Source: Betaproteobacteria bacterium
GTDB lineage: Bacteria > Pseudomonadota > Gammaproteobacteria > Burkholderiales > SG8-39
Reading direction: 5' to 3'
DNA length: 6,446 nt
Assembly: GCA_012274205.1 (NCBI GenBank)
Contig: JAAOZY010000047.1
Span: 1 to 6,446, forward strand
Shown: one piece after another, positions 4,830-6,446 of the stretch
Position numbering within the stretch: position 1 is the stretch's first letter
Layout: the number at the start of each line of letters is the position of its first letter
The notes under the pieces: model-generated
What the model was told of the DNA's origin: nothing
Database searches by the model: none
What the model saw: the letters and a program-made list of their open reading frames with translations, nothing else
Position numbers and translations under genes: made by a program

Positions 4830-6446
4830 TTCTTCACGCCGGCGACGAAAGCGAGCCAGGTCTTGCGCACCTGTTCCATGCCCGGCAGCGCCTGCACCGC
4901 GGCGACCTGCGGCCAGCTCTGTTTCGGCTCCTCGGCACCGGCCTTGGAGATGCGCACGCGCACGTCGTACCAGCCGGCCTGCCCGGTGACCGGGTCGGAA
5001 TTGGATATCTTCGCCGCGCCGGCAGGCAGTTCCTCGCTGATCAGGTGATTGAGCAGGAAGCCGAGTTCGGCCTCGTTGGCGCCAGGGGCGAGGTTCCAGG
5101 CGCCCGGCGCCTTGCCTATGGCATTCCAGGTCCATACCGTGCCCGGTTCCACCGCCTCGGAGTAGCGCGCCATGCAGCGCACCTTGCCCCACATCGACTC
5201 GACCCAGATCCAGTCGTCGTCGGCGATTCCCTGCGCGCGCGCCATGGCCGGATTGACGAACAGGTAGTTGTGCGCGTGGATCTGGCGCAGCCAGGCGTTC
5301 TGTGAATCCCAGGAGTGGTACATGGCCATCGGGCGCTGGGTGATCGCATTGAGCGGATATTTGTGCGAGTCGGTCACCTGCGCTTCCAGCGGTTCGTAGT
5401 AGAACGGCAGCGGATCGAAATAGGTTTCGATGCGCTTCGCCAGGTGCGCCGGCGGACGCCGCCTGGCCGGTCCCCTGCCCTGCGCGGCCATGCGGAATTT
5501 CTGCAGCACTTCGGAATAGATCTGGATCACGATGGGATCGGCGTGGCGGCGCAGGCGCGCCCGTTGCGCCCACTCGTGATAGCCCTTGTTCCAGTTGCGC
5601 ATGTACTGGTAGGAGGGCGGCAGCTTCAGCTGGAATACGCAGTTGTTCTTGGCGTACATCTCCCACTGGCGCGGATTGGGTTCGCCCTGCATGAACTTTT
5701 CTCCGCCCTTGCCGCGCCAGCCGGCGAGAACGCCTATGCCCGAGCCGGCTTCGGTTTCATAGTTGGTGATGAAATCGGGGTAGTCGCGGTACTTGCGGCT
5801 GCCATCGGCGTTGACGAAGGCGGGAAACTTCAGTCGGCCCGCGAGTTCGATCAGCACTTCCTGGAACGGCTTGCACTGCCCGGTCACCGGCAACACCGGC
5901 ACCCGCACGGAGTCGACGGGACCCTCGAATTCCGAGATCGGTCGGTCGAGCATGGACATCACGTCGTGGCGCTCGAGATATGTGGTATCGGGCAGGATCA
6001 GGTCCGCATACGCGGTCATTTCCGACTGGAATGCGTCGCACACGACGATGAACGGAATCTTGTATTCGCCGCTGTCGTCCTTGTCGTTGAGCATCCTGCG
6101 CACTTCGCTCGTGTTCATGCTCGAGTTCCATGCCATGTTGGCCATGAAAATCATGAGCGTGTCGATGCGATAGGGATCGCCGCGCCAGGCATTCGTGATC
6201 ACGTTGTGCATCAGGCCGTGCACCGACAGCGGGTATTCCCAGGAAAAGGCCTTGTCGATGCGCACCGGCTTGTTGTCGGCGTCGACGAACAGATCGTCGG
6301 GATTACCCGGCCAGCCGAGCGCGAGTCCGGCAAGCGGCGTATCGGGCCGTACGCCCTCCGGGCCTTTGGGCGTCTTCGCCAGCGGCGGGATGCCGCGCGG
6401 AACCGGCACGCCGAATTTGCGGAACAGCTCCTTGCCCTGGTATTCG
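4826..6446 (-). CDS. soeA: SoeA, molybdopterin catalytic subunit of sulfite dehydrogenase (N-terminus missing)
   Basis: The C-terminal 539 residues are in the window. The frame stays open to the edge, so the N-terminal part (probably about 400 or more residues, including the expected [4Fe-4S] motif) lies outside. Visible parts are the middle of the molybdopterin domain (LMIFMANMAWNSSMNT), the family-typical ADLILPDTTYLERHDV block, and the C-terminal dinucleotide-binding domain (NAITQRPMAMYHSWDSQNAW, then GKVRCMARYSEAVEPGTVW and WNAIGKAPGAWNL). These match the SoeA/PsrA/PhsA branch of the DMSO reductase family. With SoeB and SoeC it would oxidise cytoplasmic sulfite to sulfate and reduce quinone. 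Whether a twin-arginine signal is present cannot be seen, so export cannot be ruled out. An Arg/Pro-rich stretch (about 5435-5491, GRGPARRRPP) precedes ETYFDPLPF and is probably a surface loop. Polysulfide or thiosulfate reductase is the main alternative. Confidence 0.88.
   Translation of the reverse strand, partial: EYQGKELFRKFGVPVPRGIPPLAKTPKGPEGVRPDTPLAGLALGWPGNPDDLFVDADNKPVRIDKAFSWEYPLSVHGLMHNVITNAWRGDPYRIDTLMIFMANMAWNSSMNTSEVRRMLNDKDDSGEYKIPFIVVCDAFQSEMTAYADLILPDTTYLERHDVMSMLDRPISEFEGPVDSVRVPVLPVTGQCKPFQEVLIELAGRLKFPAFVNADGSRKYRDYPDFITNYETEAGSGIGVLAGWRGKGGEKFMQGEPNPRQWEMYAKNNCVFQLKLPPSYQYMRNWNKGYHEWAQRARLRRHADPIVIQIYSEVLQKFRMAAQGRGPARRRPPAHLAKRIETYFDPLPFYYEPLEAQVTDSHKYPLNAITQRPMAMYHSWDSQNAWLRQIHAHNYLFVNPAMARAQGIADDDWIWVESMWGKVRCMARYSEAVEPGTVWTWNAIGKAPGAWNLAPGANEAELGFLLNHLISEELPAGAAKISNSDPVTGQAGWYDVRVRISKAGAEEPKQSWPQVAAVQALPGMEQVRKTWLAFVAGVKK

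Noticed and set aside
4830..5666. Upstream extension of the soeB frame to 5666
   Set aside because: It overlaps soeA in another frame and shows no domain; the ATGA overlap at 4826-4829 gives the natural start right before the first cysteine cluster.

Overview
The window is a GC-rich (roughly 60% by eye) run of eight genes, all on the minus strand. Reading with transcription, from position 6446 down to 15, the order is soeA (5' part outside the window), soeB, soeC, tusA, a DsrE-family gene, a second TusA-family gene, a sulfide:quinone-oxidoreductase-like flavoprotein, and a DUF1641 gene. The gene content and codon use suggest a sulfur-oxidising proteobacterium, most likely a beta- or gammaproteobacterial chemolithotroph. 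That placement is inferred from gene families; there is no marker gene here. The long open frames on the plus strand (for example 450-1844 and 2953-4233) are antisense shadows of these genes.

Region 3145-6446 encodes a three-subunit membrane molybdoenzyme of the Soe/Psr/Dms type: a molybdopterin catalytic subunit, a four-cluster ferredoxin-like subunit and a DmsC/NrfD-type membrane anchor. The genes are tightly coupled: soeA and soeB overlap by ATGA, and soeB and soeC are 5 bases apart. The best reading is SoeABC, the cytoplasm-facing enzyme that oxidises sulfite to sulfate and passes electrons to the quinone pool.

Region 1836-2980 encodes three small sulfur carriers: a canonical TusA (CPLP), a DsrE/DsrF-like protein with one well-placed cysteine, and a divergent TusA-like protein (CPGP). 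Region 15-1778 encodes an SQR/flavocytochrome-c-sulfide-dehydrogenase-like flavoprotein with two cysteines, followed 12 bases later by a DUF1641 helical protein made largely of a gap-free 60-residue tandem repeat.

Taken together, the window looks like a sulfur-oxidation island. A flavoprotein could put electrons from reduced sulfur into quinone, carriers could shuttle persulfide sulfur in the cytoplasm, and SoeABC could finish sulfite oxidation. The enzymes expected to turn carrier-bound sulfur into sulfite (reverse Dsr or the sHdr complex) are not in this window. Non-coding stretches are short. The largest are 2498-2752 (255 bases) and 2981-3144 (164 bases); both hold weak promoter-like sequences and inverted repeats, but no convincing intrinsic terminator. 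No RNA genes, CRISPR arrays, insertion sequences or attachment sites were seen.
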